64,000 nucleotides of DNA from Isoetes taiwanensis (lineage: Eukaryota; Streptophyta; Lycopodiopsida; Isoetales; Isoetaceae), in the NCBI GenBank assembly GCA_021234155.1, contig JAJEKV010000004.1, positions 31,022,967 to 31,086,966 on the forward strand, written 5' to 3'. The notes below the pieces were generated by a model, which ran no database searches, had not been told where the DNA came from, and saw nothing but the letters and a program-made list of their open reading frames with translations. Made by a program: the position numbers and the translations under genes. Positions 10,259 to 20,769 of the stretch are shown piece by piece; within the stretch, counting starts at the first letter, position 1; the number at the start of each line of letters is the position of its first letter.

Positions 10259-11330
10259 ATGGACCCAGGTGCATTTGTGAGGGTTTCAGTGGCTGCTGTA
10301 GGTTTGAGAATACCTCTTGCATCAAAGGCAGCTCGTATAGGCGTCCATGCAATCTCTATGCCATGTTTTTGTGATGTTAAACTTGCTCATTTTCCAGTCC
10401 AAACAGCTTCAGTCCCTCTGATTACTCCTACTGTAGCCATTCCTGATAACACTAACATTGCAGCAGCTTTTTACTTGGATGGAATTGCATTACAAAAATT
10501 GCTAGCACCATGATGTCTTAAGTTGGCACAGGGTCATGTCTGGGTGATCTCAAAAGGTGCTTCTTGGAAGTGGTGGTATACACTGGAAAGAAGGCTTCTC
10601 ATGGTGTAAAGGAGAAGAAGATACTAGACTCTTTTAGTATCCCTGTGAGCAACGAATGGGGTGAAGGAAAGCCACTGCAGCTCTACAATGGGTGGGTCTG
10701 CATCGGCAAGAAAGGTGGCAGACATGGTGGGGAGCTTTATCTTAATGTCAAGTTAGAAGCTGATCCACGATATGTTTTTCAATTCGATGGTGATACCACT
10801 CAATTCCCAAATCATCCAGATGCAAGGAAGGCTGAGACAGCCCATATTTAGCTGCAAGTTCAGTAGGTGATCGCAGTTACCGGTCTAGGTGAGTTACAGA
10901 ATTTGCAATGCTTGTTTGGTATTGGATTTTTGTTTTATTTGTTTAGGTCTTCTCTGGTTCTATGCCCAATGCGCTGTATTATAAATTTCAGGTTAGGTTT
11001 TGCAGACACACCTTGTGTCAATAGCTGGTCTGCATGTGACAGAGAGAGAGAGAGAAAAAGAGAGGAAACGATGGCTAGTGATGATACATGATTTGTCAGG
11101 CTCACCTGTGGCTGCAGCGTCTATAATAACTCCATTTGCGCCTTCTTCTGGTTCAAATTTTGTGAATCGTTCAAATCCCGGTTGCTGGCTGATCTTAAGA
11201 CCAGATCATACTGATGTAGATAGCTGGGAACCTTGGGGCCGTTTGGAAGCGTGGTGAGAGAGAGGGCATGGTAAAAAGGATGGTCTTGGACTTTTACTAG
11301 AAAGCTGAAGAAAGAGTTGTGTTAAGACAA
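10259..11330 (+). pseudogene. DUF1005 family gene, frameshifted and 3'-truncated
   Basis: The ATG at 10259 opens with M-D-P-G-A-F-V-R, the signature start of plant DUF1005 proteins, and continues in family style (H-A-I-S-x-P-C-x-C, F-P-V-Q-T-x-S-V-P-L-I) until a TGA at 10511-10513. The next block (10564-10810: E-W-G-E-G-K-P, Y-N-G-W, D-P-R-Y-V-F-Q-F) is in another frame. The exon tail (R-Q-P-I-F-S-C-K-F-S-R, 10817-10867) shifts again, ending at a possible AG/GTGATC donor. Exon 2 starts near 11040 (I-H-D-L-S-G-S-P-V-A-A-A, then W-x-P-W-G-R-L-E-A-W), stops at TGA 11255-11257, and similarity continues weakly to about 11330. The C-terminal third was not found. DUF1005 proteins are plant-specific with no settled biochemical function; one Arabidopsis member is stress-linked. 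Confidence 0.8.
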
Positions 11331-13046
11331 TGACTGACCCAGTTTTGAGAAGCTTTTGGTTGGATGGTAACAACCTTAATTTGTCAAAATACCTTAAAAT
11401 GAGTTATGAAGCTAATGCAGCAAAATAGCTTCTGCCTCTGGCTTTCAGGAAAGGTGGACAAACCACTCAATAGGGAAAAATGTTGGTAGTATACAGATAC
11501 CTATGAATATCAACTAATTGCGGAAACTTCGGAGTGATTCTGTAGCATTCACATTTTTGAAGTCAGCCGTTTAAAAGCATGCTAAATGTTCACGAGATAC
11601 TCTGGTGCCAGAACTTTGTTGATATTTAGGCTACATATATACGAGCACTAATATGTCTTAGAAGAATTTTTACAACCATAGAACTCTATAAAACAAGGTG
11701 GTTTTGAACGCCTTCTCTGCACCAAAACGCCCTTTTCAATTATTCCAATGGTATTTTTGTAAATTCAAATACAAACGCTTCGGAAAAAGGGATGCCACGT
11801 CATCTTTATACGACTTGACTACCTAAACCCAAAACCTTAGCCCACACCATTTTTAGCCCTGGAGTCACAAATGGTGTCGTATATTTACATGACAGTCATA
11901 TTTTGTGACTAGTGTGGAAAAAGGGCTTTAATTATGAATTCTGGTTAACTTCCATGTTAATGTGGTGCTCTCTAACTTGTATATTGACTTGATCCAATGG
12001 TGGAAAAACCATACACTGACATCGAAAATCTAGTTTGACCCCATCAACATTTGAGCAGACAGTGGGGAGTTTGAGAGGCAGAATGTTCAAAGGAATATTC
12101 TCTAAATCAAGGCCTAGAATAAGTGATAAGTAGAAATGTAGCACAAGGAACTTCAAGGGGATTTGATTTTGATGTATAAATGACTATGCCTAACACCATA
12201 GACCATACTCAACAATGGAATGAGTTGTTATAAAGAAAAAGAAAAAAATAGATCTAATAGAAAAACAATGGCAATCCAAAAAAGAAATATAAATGTGCAT
12301 TTCTTAGTTGGCTACGTGACCATATGAGGCCTTCGACTTACAATTATATAGACATAGATATGACTATGGTACTTAGCCTGTCATTTTCTAAATGAAAGAT
12401 GTAAAATGTCTATAGCAGAAATCTTAATTGCTATATAAAAGAATATATTTAAACAAGACATTACTTTTGAAGATGCCATTTTTTTTATATTACTAACATT
12501 GGCTTCTACGTTCATAATTGGAAGAATTTGGATTAGTAAGTTTCTCTTTTCAATCCCGTTGTCTGTAGGGTGGGTTGAGAAAAAGGGAATGTTTGCTAGG
12601 AATTTCAACTACCTAGTTTAGAAAGTAAACTATTTCCTCCTCTTGAAATTGATTTGTACAAAATTTGAAAGAAAATGTCAATGTTTATAGTATTGCAACA
12701 TAAATTCATTGTAGTGCCAGGAACAATCATCCACAATGTGAATTGGTGCCATGAACAATTATGAGCAAAAGCTTCTAATCAATAGAGAGGATATTTAACC
12801 CAAGTTTGTCTACAAAATAATATCTTTGATGCATTTCCCCATTAACCCAACTTTAGGTCTACAAATAATGTTTTTGATGCATCATTCTTGATGCATTTCC
12901 CTAGTTTAAGTTTGCAAGTAATGTTTTCGATGCATGTAGCTGGGGAGGTATGTGCTAAACTTCATGCAATTGAACTTGTTGAGGTGAAGCTGTGCTTGAT
13001 TCTATTTCATAGTTAATAAGCATACGTTTTGAATATTGATGATAAT
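11331..13046. other. AT-rich DNA, no recognised gene
   Basis: No convincing frame or RNA gene. Around 12800-12945 a short motif containing TTTGATGCATTTCCC or close variants recurs three or four times, suggesting slippage repeats. Confidence 0.5.
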
Positions 13047-13059
13047 AAGTTGCATTATT

Positions 13060-14143
13060 AAGTTTTAAAAATGGTCCGAGACTTTCTTGGCGCAGTTCTT
13101 GGCGCCCGGAACTAGGGCGGTGACAGGGAGAGAAGCCCGCCCCTCTCCCTCTCTTTCCGGCACTGTTCCAGCCAGCGTGCAGATTAGGGATTCAAGGTGC
13201 TGCTAGTGGGGTTTTGCTCAGCATTTTCTCTGGATTTCGTTGCTCCAAAGACGGTCTGGTAGCTGTTCTTCAGAATTGCTTTGACGGTCCTTATAATGCC
13301 AGTTTGCCACTAACGTGGCCCGATCTGCCAAGTAAGTCTTCTTCTTTGTGCAAGAAGCACCGAAAGGACGTAGAGTCTATAAGGTTTGGCAGATTTTAAG
13401 CGATTGTAAGGAGAGCAATTTTGATGAATTAGTCTTCTTGGCTGCCTCATCACATAACAGATCTTTTGAATTGTTGTCTTTTTCCCCTTCCTCTGGCTCT
13501 TTCTTTCTAGCAGAAAGGTTTGGAATAGAAGTCTTGACAAAGAACAGAGTGCTTTGATTTAAAAATTTACAGACTCATTAATGATATTTGGGGCCGTTTG
13601 AGATGCCGAGCTAGGGAATTACTGAGCAGGATGATGCTTACATATCTTGAGCCGGATTTTAGAGAGGAGGAATTCGGTGGCTGGGCTTTGTGTCTAGCCT
13701 TTTACAGGCTAACTGTTTCACATCCCGACAATGCAGCATCTGTTATGGCAACAATTTTATGGTTGATGAAACTGCAGGTTTTATTTCAAATTATGGAAGC
13801 AGGTGCAGCTTTCTTGATACTCTTCATTTCTTTTTCTCTTCTTCTCCACTCTTGCAAGAGGTTTATTTTTGAGCAGTCAAGACTTATCTGCAGTTTTTGG
13901 AAAATTTGTACTGAGCTCCTGTAGTACTTTATCTAGCTGGGAAGATTGGTTTTAATCATGTAGTACTAGATGGATAAAAGAAGATGTTGAGATAAGCATA
14001 TTAGTACAGAAGCTTGCGGATATGAAATTTGATCCATATGGGATCTTGGTGCTTAAACATTATCTGGTCTATGAGAGGCCATATGCTGTAATTCTTCCGA
14101 TCTGTTTAATATAAAATTTCTTTCCTTCAAAAAAAAAAAAAAA
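13060..14143 (+). mobile_element. Poly(A)-tailed retroposon with 13-bp target-site duplication
   Basis: AAGTTGCATTATT occurs at 13047-13059 and again at 14144-14156. The second copy directly follows a run of about 17 A (adjoining As are shared). Between them lies about 1.08 kb ending in ATATAAAATTTCTTTCCTTC before the As, which resembles 3' ends of plant LINEs. The 5' part is GC-rich and the rest has no long frame or RT motif. This is the footprint of target-primed reverse transcription: an internally deleted LINE, a large SINE or a processed transcript copy. Some frames (for example 13598-13924) look weakly protein-like but match nothing I know. Confidence 0.8.
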
Positions 14144-14156
14144 AAGTTGCATTATT

Positions 14157-16295
14157 CGGAAGGCACAGCAAAAGAAAATATGTACAAAAAGTGTTCTCAA
14201 TATTCAAGATCACAAACAAACTTATTGTACAGCAACTAAAAACTTCATCGCGTTCATCAAAGGAAAGAAGGCAATATCTCCAGTTCTATGGCAATTCATA
14301 GATTGCATGTCAAGATGCATTTTCTGGTATGATGCACTATTAAACAAACGAGCACCAGACTGATCAAGATTTTCTCAATATGGCAGAAGGAGTACATTTT
14401 AGAGAAAGCTTAAAGAATATGGTTTACTGGTCCTATAAGATTTACCCCAACATATAAGTTGCTTTGTTACTGCCAGGTCCTTAATGATTTTTTTTAGTTG
14501 GCAGTGAATGTGAAGCTATGCTGAGGACATTGAAAATGTATGATCACCGGCTATGCTTATTGATTAGATGCCTTATAGTACTGTCTTTCAAAAGAAAATG
14601 CACACTCTTGGAACCAACGGATATTCACTTTGTTGTGATGTTAACTAAGGTACCATGAATCAACATATGCTTAGTTACACTAGATATAATTCACTGCTAG
14701 CAAGGGCAATTTAGCAATTTCTAGTAGCGACTTCCATCTGTTCACAGCGGAGCGTGTGAAGTCTATTCTGTAACTCAAGGTCGCCATTGTGTTCAAGCTG
14801 CAAATGTACTTCCTTCTTACAAATTTCTCTTAGTATCACCTTCTGAATTTGTGTCATGATCGTCGTTATGGCGGAAAAGAAAATGCCCTTTGTGGAGCAA
14901 ATGGAACAGGATTTGTAGAACAAACAATGGGTACAAACTAATGCTGCCAAATTATGTTGTCATTTCGGCTTTATTGATGGTAGCAATGTAGATGAAAGAA
15001 CTGGTAGCCTGCATAGGCAAAAGAGAGGAAAAATAAAAGCAGTCGACCATGCAAGTGTGAAAATGAAAAAAAAAAACAAAGAAAAGACTTAAAGCAATCC
15101 ACAATTCAAGTCCCAAAATGAGGAAGAGATCTAAATGGAGTATAACTTCCAAAACATGGCTGTTATAGAGGAAAATCATAAGAGTTGATGGATAGTGCTT
15201 AGAACTCAAACCCTTCACCTCTCTCCATAACCAGATGGATGATATGAAACTTGAATATGAAACTTGACCAGAGCATCATCTATCTTGCAAACACTGAAAC
15301 TTGCTAATTCGAAAACTAATACTGGTTTTTGCCCAGATCTCTAAAAGAAATTGTGGCTCTGCCCTTGCAAAAACCAAGAAACAATAGCGTTTATTTTAAA
15401 CACAAATTTACCTTGCAAAGAAGCGGCATCGCCAGATGAAGCGGTTATCGATGTCTGCTGCATCGCAGAAGTAGAATGAGATTAAAAAAAAAAAAAAAAA
15501 AAAAAAAGTTTCATTTTCCTCCCCAAATGCCAATTTTTATTGCATAAAAAAGCCTCTGCCATGACTCAGCATCAAAATCAATCTTCCCTGCCCGTCTCTA
15601 GCAAGGCTTCCCAAGCCTAGCGTGGTCGATCCCCGCGTAGAACAGGCCACCCCCGACTGCTCATAAGTGCTTTGGTTGGATCACTGCTCAGAGTTATAGA
15701 ACACAACCCAAATCCTCTGCCCCTGCCTTCTACACCAAAACTTGATTGGAGCACAAAAGCATTCACATGACCCTGGAGCTCCGCCATAACCGGAGCATGA
15801 ACAACATATCTCATCTTTGCCCTAAACATTTTCCCTTTAAAATTTTGTGCACACATATCGGGTCTAAAATCGTTCTCAGCACAAAGCACAAAAAAAATAG
15901 GTTCAAAAAATATTCATCTCAAACAAAAATTGTAACTGCATTATATATATCGTGTTAAACTTTTGAAAATTGATGTATTTTGTGCGCTAGATATTCTGAT
16001 TTTAGGGGTTTCATCTTCAAGGCCAAAGATTTTATCGCACACTACATATTTTAGGTTGATCATGGGAATTTGGTGATAAAGCAGTCATTTCAATATTAAG
16101 CATGGTATTTGTGTTCACAAATTCACACCTTTGATGTCAAGTTAAATACAGGTCGCGAAATAAGGTGCATTCAAAAAAGAGAAATCCAATGGGGGAGTTG
16201 CTGATAAAGCACCTCACTCGTGGAACAGAAAAACATAGAAGGGCTGAACATTACCGCCCATTTCATTTTGATTTGGAAAATAAGACAGAGTTATA
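14157..16295. other. No recognised gene; long poly(A) tract
   Basis: Short frames here show no known domain. A run of about 24 A at 15484-15507 could be the tail of another retroposon, but no matching target-site duplication was found. Confidence 0.45.
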
Positions 16296-17356
16296 TCATG
16301 GCATCATACAGTTTGTTCCATCGCCATGAAGTCTAAGGCAGCATTTGTGCAAGCGTTGGAGACTTGTTCTATGACCCACACTAACAATTGAAATCCCCAT
16401 GTTCTGCATTCGGGTATACAGAAACGCCTGTGATGTAAAATGAGTTAATACTGCAATAGACAATTTGGAGATCAACTGTGTCCTTCACTATGTTATTCAA
16501 GTGGATATTACCTCATTCTCTTCGTCCACTGCACTGGTGGCTTCATCTAAAAGTATGAGTTTTGGTTGGCATATTAGAATTCGTGCAATTGCAATTCGTT
16601 GTTGTTCACCCAAAGACAGCATGCTGGACCAATCAGCCCTTGAATCTAAACTGTAACGAGCTGCCACACTTTCCAAATGCACTTGGTGCAAAATATCCAT
16701 TAACTCTGTATCAGTGGGCTGGGAAAATAGGGGACAGTCAAATTTGCATTGCCTGGAACAACATGTGCATGTCAGTTGTAATACTAAAAACCGCTTAAGT
16801 CTAGTCAATTTAACACATCATACATTGGTCATCAGATGTCACAAACAGGTTGTCCACGCTCCATACAGGGTACAGAAGCTGCTGTCTTAATGTCCCAAGG
16901 GCCATATAAGGTTTTTGTGGACAGAAAAATATTTGTTTGGCTTCTGTAGAATCAAAGCATATCCGAACAGTTCCTGCTCCATAATTCCAAAGACCAGCAA
17001 TTGTTCTGAGAAGTGATGTTTTGCCACAACCACTTACACCAGTTATCTACATGTTTCAAAGTTACATGGAAAAATAAAATCTCTCAATTTATGATATGAG
17101 GACCTTAACTTAAAAGTTAATTAACATACCATCATATTGTCACCTTCACGTAACACAAAAGATAAATCTCTCACCAGTGTTGAACCACATGGGGTCTGTA
17201 CAGTTAAATTTTCCACCTGAAGAAGAGGTGTTATATTATTTGAAAGAAGAGAATAATCACTTTCATATAGGATGAGAGGTTGTTTGCCAGTTATATCACT
17301 CTCCAATAATGGTGGTAGCTTTCTTGAATGTACTTCTAATGCCTCACAAAATTCAC
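16296..17356 (-). CDS. ABC transporter nucleotide-binding domain, four exons (ABCD2/SbmA-like), 5' part unresolved
   Basis: Four exons join in phase with GT/AG borders: 17356-17130, 17046-16867, 16718-16512 and 16427-16296, about 247 residues ending in TGA. The first starts with G-E-F-C-E-A-L-E, the usual linker between membrane and nucleotide-binding domains. Walker A is G-V-S-G-C-G-K-T-S, the Q-loop F-F-C-P-Q-K-P-Y-M, the signature L-S-L-G-E-Q-Q-R, Walker [11 protein letters not shown] and the H-loop S-V-G-H-R. It most resembles the plant ABCD2 and cyanobacterial SbmA-like half transporters: the signature is LSLGEQQR and the protein ends soon after the H-loop. Family members are organelle membrane exporters or importers with poorly known substrates. 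The transmembrane part was not convincingly found upstream, so this is either a truncated gene or one with diverged exons. Confidence 0.82.
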
Positions 17357-17769
17357 CTGCAAAACCTTGAGAGAATCAACAAAAGGCTACTATGCATGAC
17401 TTATCCTATGAAGCAGCGAAGAAGAATTAAGCTGTCTCTTTCTGCATCCTACAAACTTTTACTCTGAAAAAAATTGCAAATAGGTTTGAAAAATATGAGG
17501 GCACTTATTACTGATTTGAGGAGCCAATCTGTAGCCCGATTATGTGAATAATGCCCTCCATGATAAAGAACATTGGAAGCATGAGAAGTACCTGCAAAGA
17601 GAGATTCAAGGGAAAACTTCCTTTGTGCCTTATGCCTTCTCCTTTTTCTTATTGCCACTGTGCTGCGCTTATCCATTTCTCAGTTAGCATGATTGTTTTG
17701 TTGTTGCAAACAGGACCAAGCAAACAAACATGTCAAGATGTGGAACAACTTTAAAAGTGATGCCAACCC

Positions 17770-17886
17770 CTTGATACAGGTTAGAAACGAATCTGAGACA
17801 CTTAAAACGAGTTTGCCAGTCTGCATCAGAGCCATAGGGGCAAAATATTCCGCTTCAAAAATCTTCAGCCAGGAAAGGGAATACAT
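17770..17886 (-). pseudogene. Possible remnant of the transporter's last transmembrane exon
   Basis: A minus-strand stretch reads E-Y-F-A-P-M-A-L-M-Q-T then V-S-D-S-F. This resembles the P-R-Y-F-x-G-x-x-x-x-G-x-L-M-Q-T segment preceding the nucleotide-binding domain in SbmA-like ABC proteins. It lies at the right side and on the right strand for the exons at 16296-17356. No good splice donor follows, and the short segment normally leading to G-E-F-C-E was not found. Confidence 0.3.
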
Positions 17887-18386
17887 TTTGTGGGATGAAG
17901 CAACAGAAATAAACCGAAGATTAACTAAAACGTAAAGGGCAAGCTTACCTTCGAGGCCTGTTTCTGTGGCAGAGTCGGGGAAAGAAGCATGCCGCTCTTC
18001 AAGCTATAAGATAATAGGACTCTGGTGATACCTCCAGTTGCCGGATCAGCCTCAAATCTTAAAAAGAACGATAATACAGAAGCGTTGAGCCTTACGTTTC
18101 CCTCGATTACACACATGAAACCCATTCATCCATGCATCCATCTCTGCCCCTTCCTCAAACAAAACGAGGATCAAAATCTTGAGGTCGTACATTAAACCCA
18201 TGTGTACCTCTGTGAAGGAAGATTGCGTACCTGCATAGCATACACGGCTTCCATTTCGACAGTTCTGGCGGCAAATGCAGAATCCACAATGGGGCTAGAA
18301 AATAAATCACCGACTTAAGGCCAGTAAGCCTTGCTAGATTCAACAGCTTGAAAAAGCCTTTGAAGAAAAGGCAGCAGGGACGGAGA

Positions 18387-18477
18387 CTGTTAGGCTGAGT
18401 TCTGGGAGTAAAAGAAAGGGCAGCAAATTTCCAGCAATGGCTGCCCTTTCTTTTACTCCCAGAACTCAGCCTAACAG
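18387..18477. repeat. Perfect hairpin, 38-bp arms, 15-nt loop
   Basis: Positions 18387-18424 are the exact reverse complement of 18440-18477 (38/38), with a 15-base loop at 18425-18439. CAGGGACG occurs at 18375-18382 and 18475-18482, the second copy overlapping the right arm's end, so an 8-bp target duplication is possible. It could be a tiny foldback MITE, an insertion duplication or a small-RNA precursor. It lies upstream of the ABC exons. Confidence 0.9.
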
Positions 18478-18968
18478 GGACGATTTGCAGGGCTCTGCAA
18501 GGGCGGAATTCCTACAGATCCGCACAAAAGAAGCTCCATAAAATGGGTGAGAAAGATCAACTGACTAAATGTTACCTGGAAAAACTCAATTTCTGGGGTA
18601 AGCACATCCTGATCAAGACCATTTTAATTGAAAATAGGTCCTTTGAGCTCTCGAAGTGGAGCAAGAGAAAAAATTATGAAGACGAGACTCGCTACAGAGT
18701 CTGTTAAATCTACATCATCCTTGATATTCTTGATATCATCCTTGATATCCTTGATATGTTTTATCTTTGATATGCTCAAAGTTATATTGGCTCCCAAATC
18801 TACTGTAAATACTCCTATGCTCAAAAGTTATATTGGCTCCCAAATCTACTGTAAATACTCCTAGATTTGTTGTTGAAGCCCATCATTTAGGATTAACTAG
18901 ACATGGCTTAGCTGAATTTCAAAAATAACAAATAGAAGTTGCAATCTAACACAACGAAAAAGGTGCTC

Positions 18969-19430
18969 ACATCCCCTGGAAAATCCCCCATTGAGGAACC
19001 GGGGGACTCTAGAGAAATGGGTTATTTTCTTTGCAATAGGGAATTCTTGAACAAAAGGGTATATCGTATGGGGGGAGATTAATAGAAATGGGGGATTATT
19101 GTACAGAAAGGGCATATCCGAATGGGGGAATTAATAGAAATAGGGGATTACAAATGCACATTGGGGTATTTTGAAGAAAGGGAAAAGGGAATTTGCTAAC
19201 GGTTTGGGGTAATTTCAAGAAAAGGGGATTGGTTCAAAAAGGGAATTTGCAAATGGACTGGGGTATTTTTAAGAAAGGGGGGTTGGTTCAAAAGCGAATT
19301 TGCAAATGGATTGGAGTATCTCCAAATAAAAGAGGATTGAATGAAAGGGGAATTATTAAACAAACAGAGAATTGCAATAAATACCAGGGTATTTTCAAGG
19401 AAAAGGGTATTTTCAATTAAAAATAATTTC
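18969..19430. repeat. Left subterminal repeat array of the CACTA-like element
   Basis: Variants of GGGGGATTA, GGGGTATTTT and GGGAATTTGC recur. Between about 19160 and 19330 they form three degenerate units of about 62 bp (for example GGTTCAAAAAGGGAATTTGC). Such arrays are transposase binding sites in En/Spm-type elements. Confidence 0.75.
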
Positions 19431-20346
19431 AAAATACAAGTGGTCGGATCAGCTCATATACAAGTTGGTGGAACCATATGACTTGTGGGTGGTTTTTATT
19501 TATGGTATGCCTAGCCTGCCACTTCGCACAATCAGAGATAAAGGTTTAGTATTCATGATGTATCTATTGCCCTGGATATTATTTTCTTTGGGTGCGAGTA
19601 ATGCATGCACTTGGAGAGGGTCGAAATTCCTTATGTGGCAGACATGCAATTTGTGAGTACTAAGGCAATTTGTGGCAAATATTTGGCATAGGAGGTTTCT
19701 GGAAACTTTGGCCCATTAATTGGAAACATTGGCTATGCCTGGTCATTCAAGCTAAGATTTTGATCTATTCTGTTTCTTAATGGGGTCATTTGCAACAGGG
19801 CAAATGGAGGAACAATTGTCATTGTAGGATCATGGACGATACTTGACATGCACTTGTATCGGACAAACAAAAAGTGCAATAGGAGATATAATCTCGCGTA
19901 TACCGGGCGAACAAAAGGTGCATTAGGGGATATGATCTAAGTTTGTGTGTGCAGGAGGAACTCCAAAAGCACGTATAATGAAAATACATGTGGCCGAGAA
20001 ACATATGGAAGCAATGGGGTGTGCTGAGGTTCTCTGTGAAAGGGTAACGATTGGGCACTGGATTCAATTAATTTTACAAAAGAAATATTAACAATACAAA
20101 GTCATTCCTGGAAAATATTGTGAATTTCCTTTAGAAATACTGACTTGTGCAAAATAAAGAAATTGTGGTCTACATGAACTTGGCAAGGTGCTGTAGGATG
20201 GGAGACATCTTATATATGGTCTTGCACATGCTGATGGGAGGTTAATACATGAAAGTTTTTTTTAAAAAAAATGAAAAGTCCAAAGAAACAGGGCATGCCG
20301 TTATAATGTGTCCGAAATTGGAATTGGTATATTTATAACTTAAGGT

Positions 20347-20769
20347 TTATGAAGGTTTTATGGGGGTATTCGTATGTGATACCGTATATTGATGACGGTG
20401 GCAACTGGGATTCCTAACTTTAGAATCTTGGGCGGGCATATTGGAGTTCCGGATGTTCGGTTGGCCGGAACCGGTGGTTCCTCCTTGGGCAACCAAGGGG
20501 ATGGCGAGTCCGTGATGTGTCGCTTGTTTGTTTTGTTTCCTTATTTGTTTGTGTGGATGAGTCGGGGTCACTGGTGTTGGCGGGGAGCGGAGGTGCGATG
20601 ATGAAGAAGACACAGGTAAGATTGAGCTCCCGTGCCCGGGTTGGCCTGGATTGCTTTTTTGGGGTTTTGGCAGAGGTGGAGCCTTCTCGAAGGGGATTTG
20701 TGCCCGAGGTGTTTCCGCCGTGTGTGTGTTCTTCCCTTTGTTTTTGTCTCTAAATTTCAGAGAGCTCAT
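20347..20769 (-). CDS. 140-codon frame inside transposon, probably not a gene
   Basis: The translation is rich in Pro, Ser, Thr and Lys and shows no domain. Its openness may only reflect the GC-rich composition of 20390-21290. It could equally be antisense to captured exon sequence. It is recorded because it is the longest frame in the 6.4-kb element. Confidence 0.12.
   Translation of the reverse strand: MSSLKFRDKNKGKNTHTAETPRAQIPFEKAPPLPKPQKSNPGQPGHGSSILPVSSSSSHLRSPPTPVTPTHPHKQIRKQNKQATHHGLAIPLVAQGGTTGSGQPNIRNSNMPAQDSKVRNPSCHRHQYTVSHTNTPIKPS

Noticed and set aside
15617-15889. 90-codon minus frame near a poly(A) tract
   Set aside because: No recognisable family, and no TSD to tie it to a retroposon.
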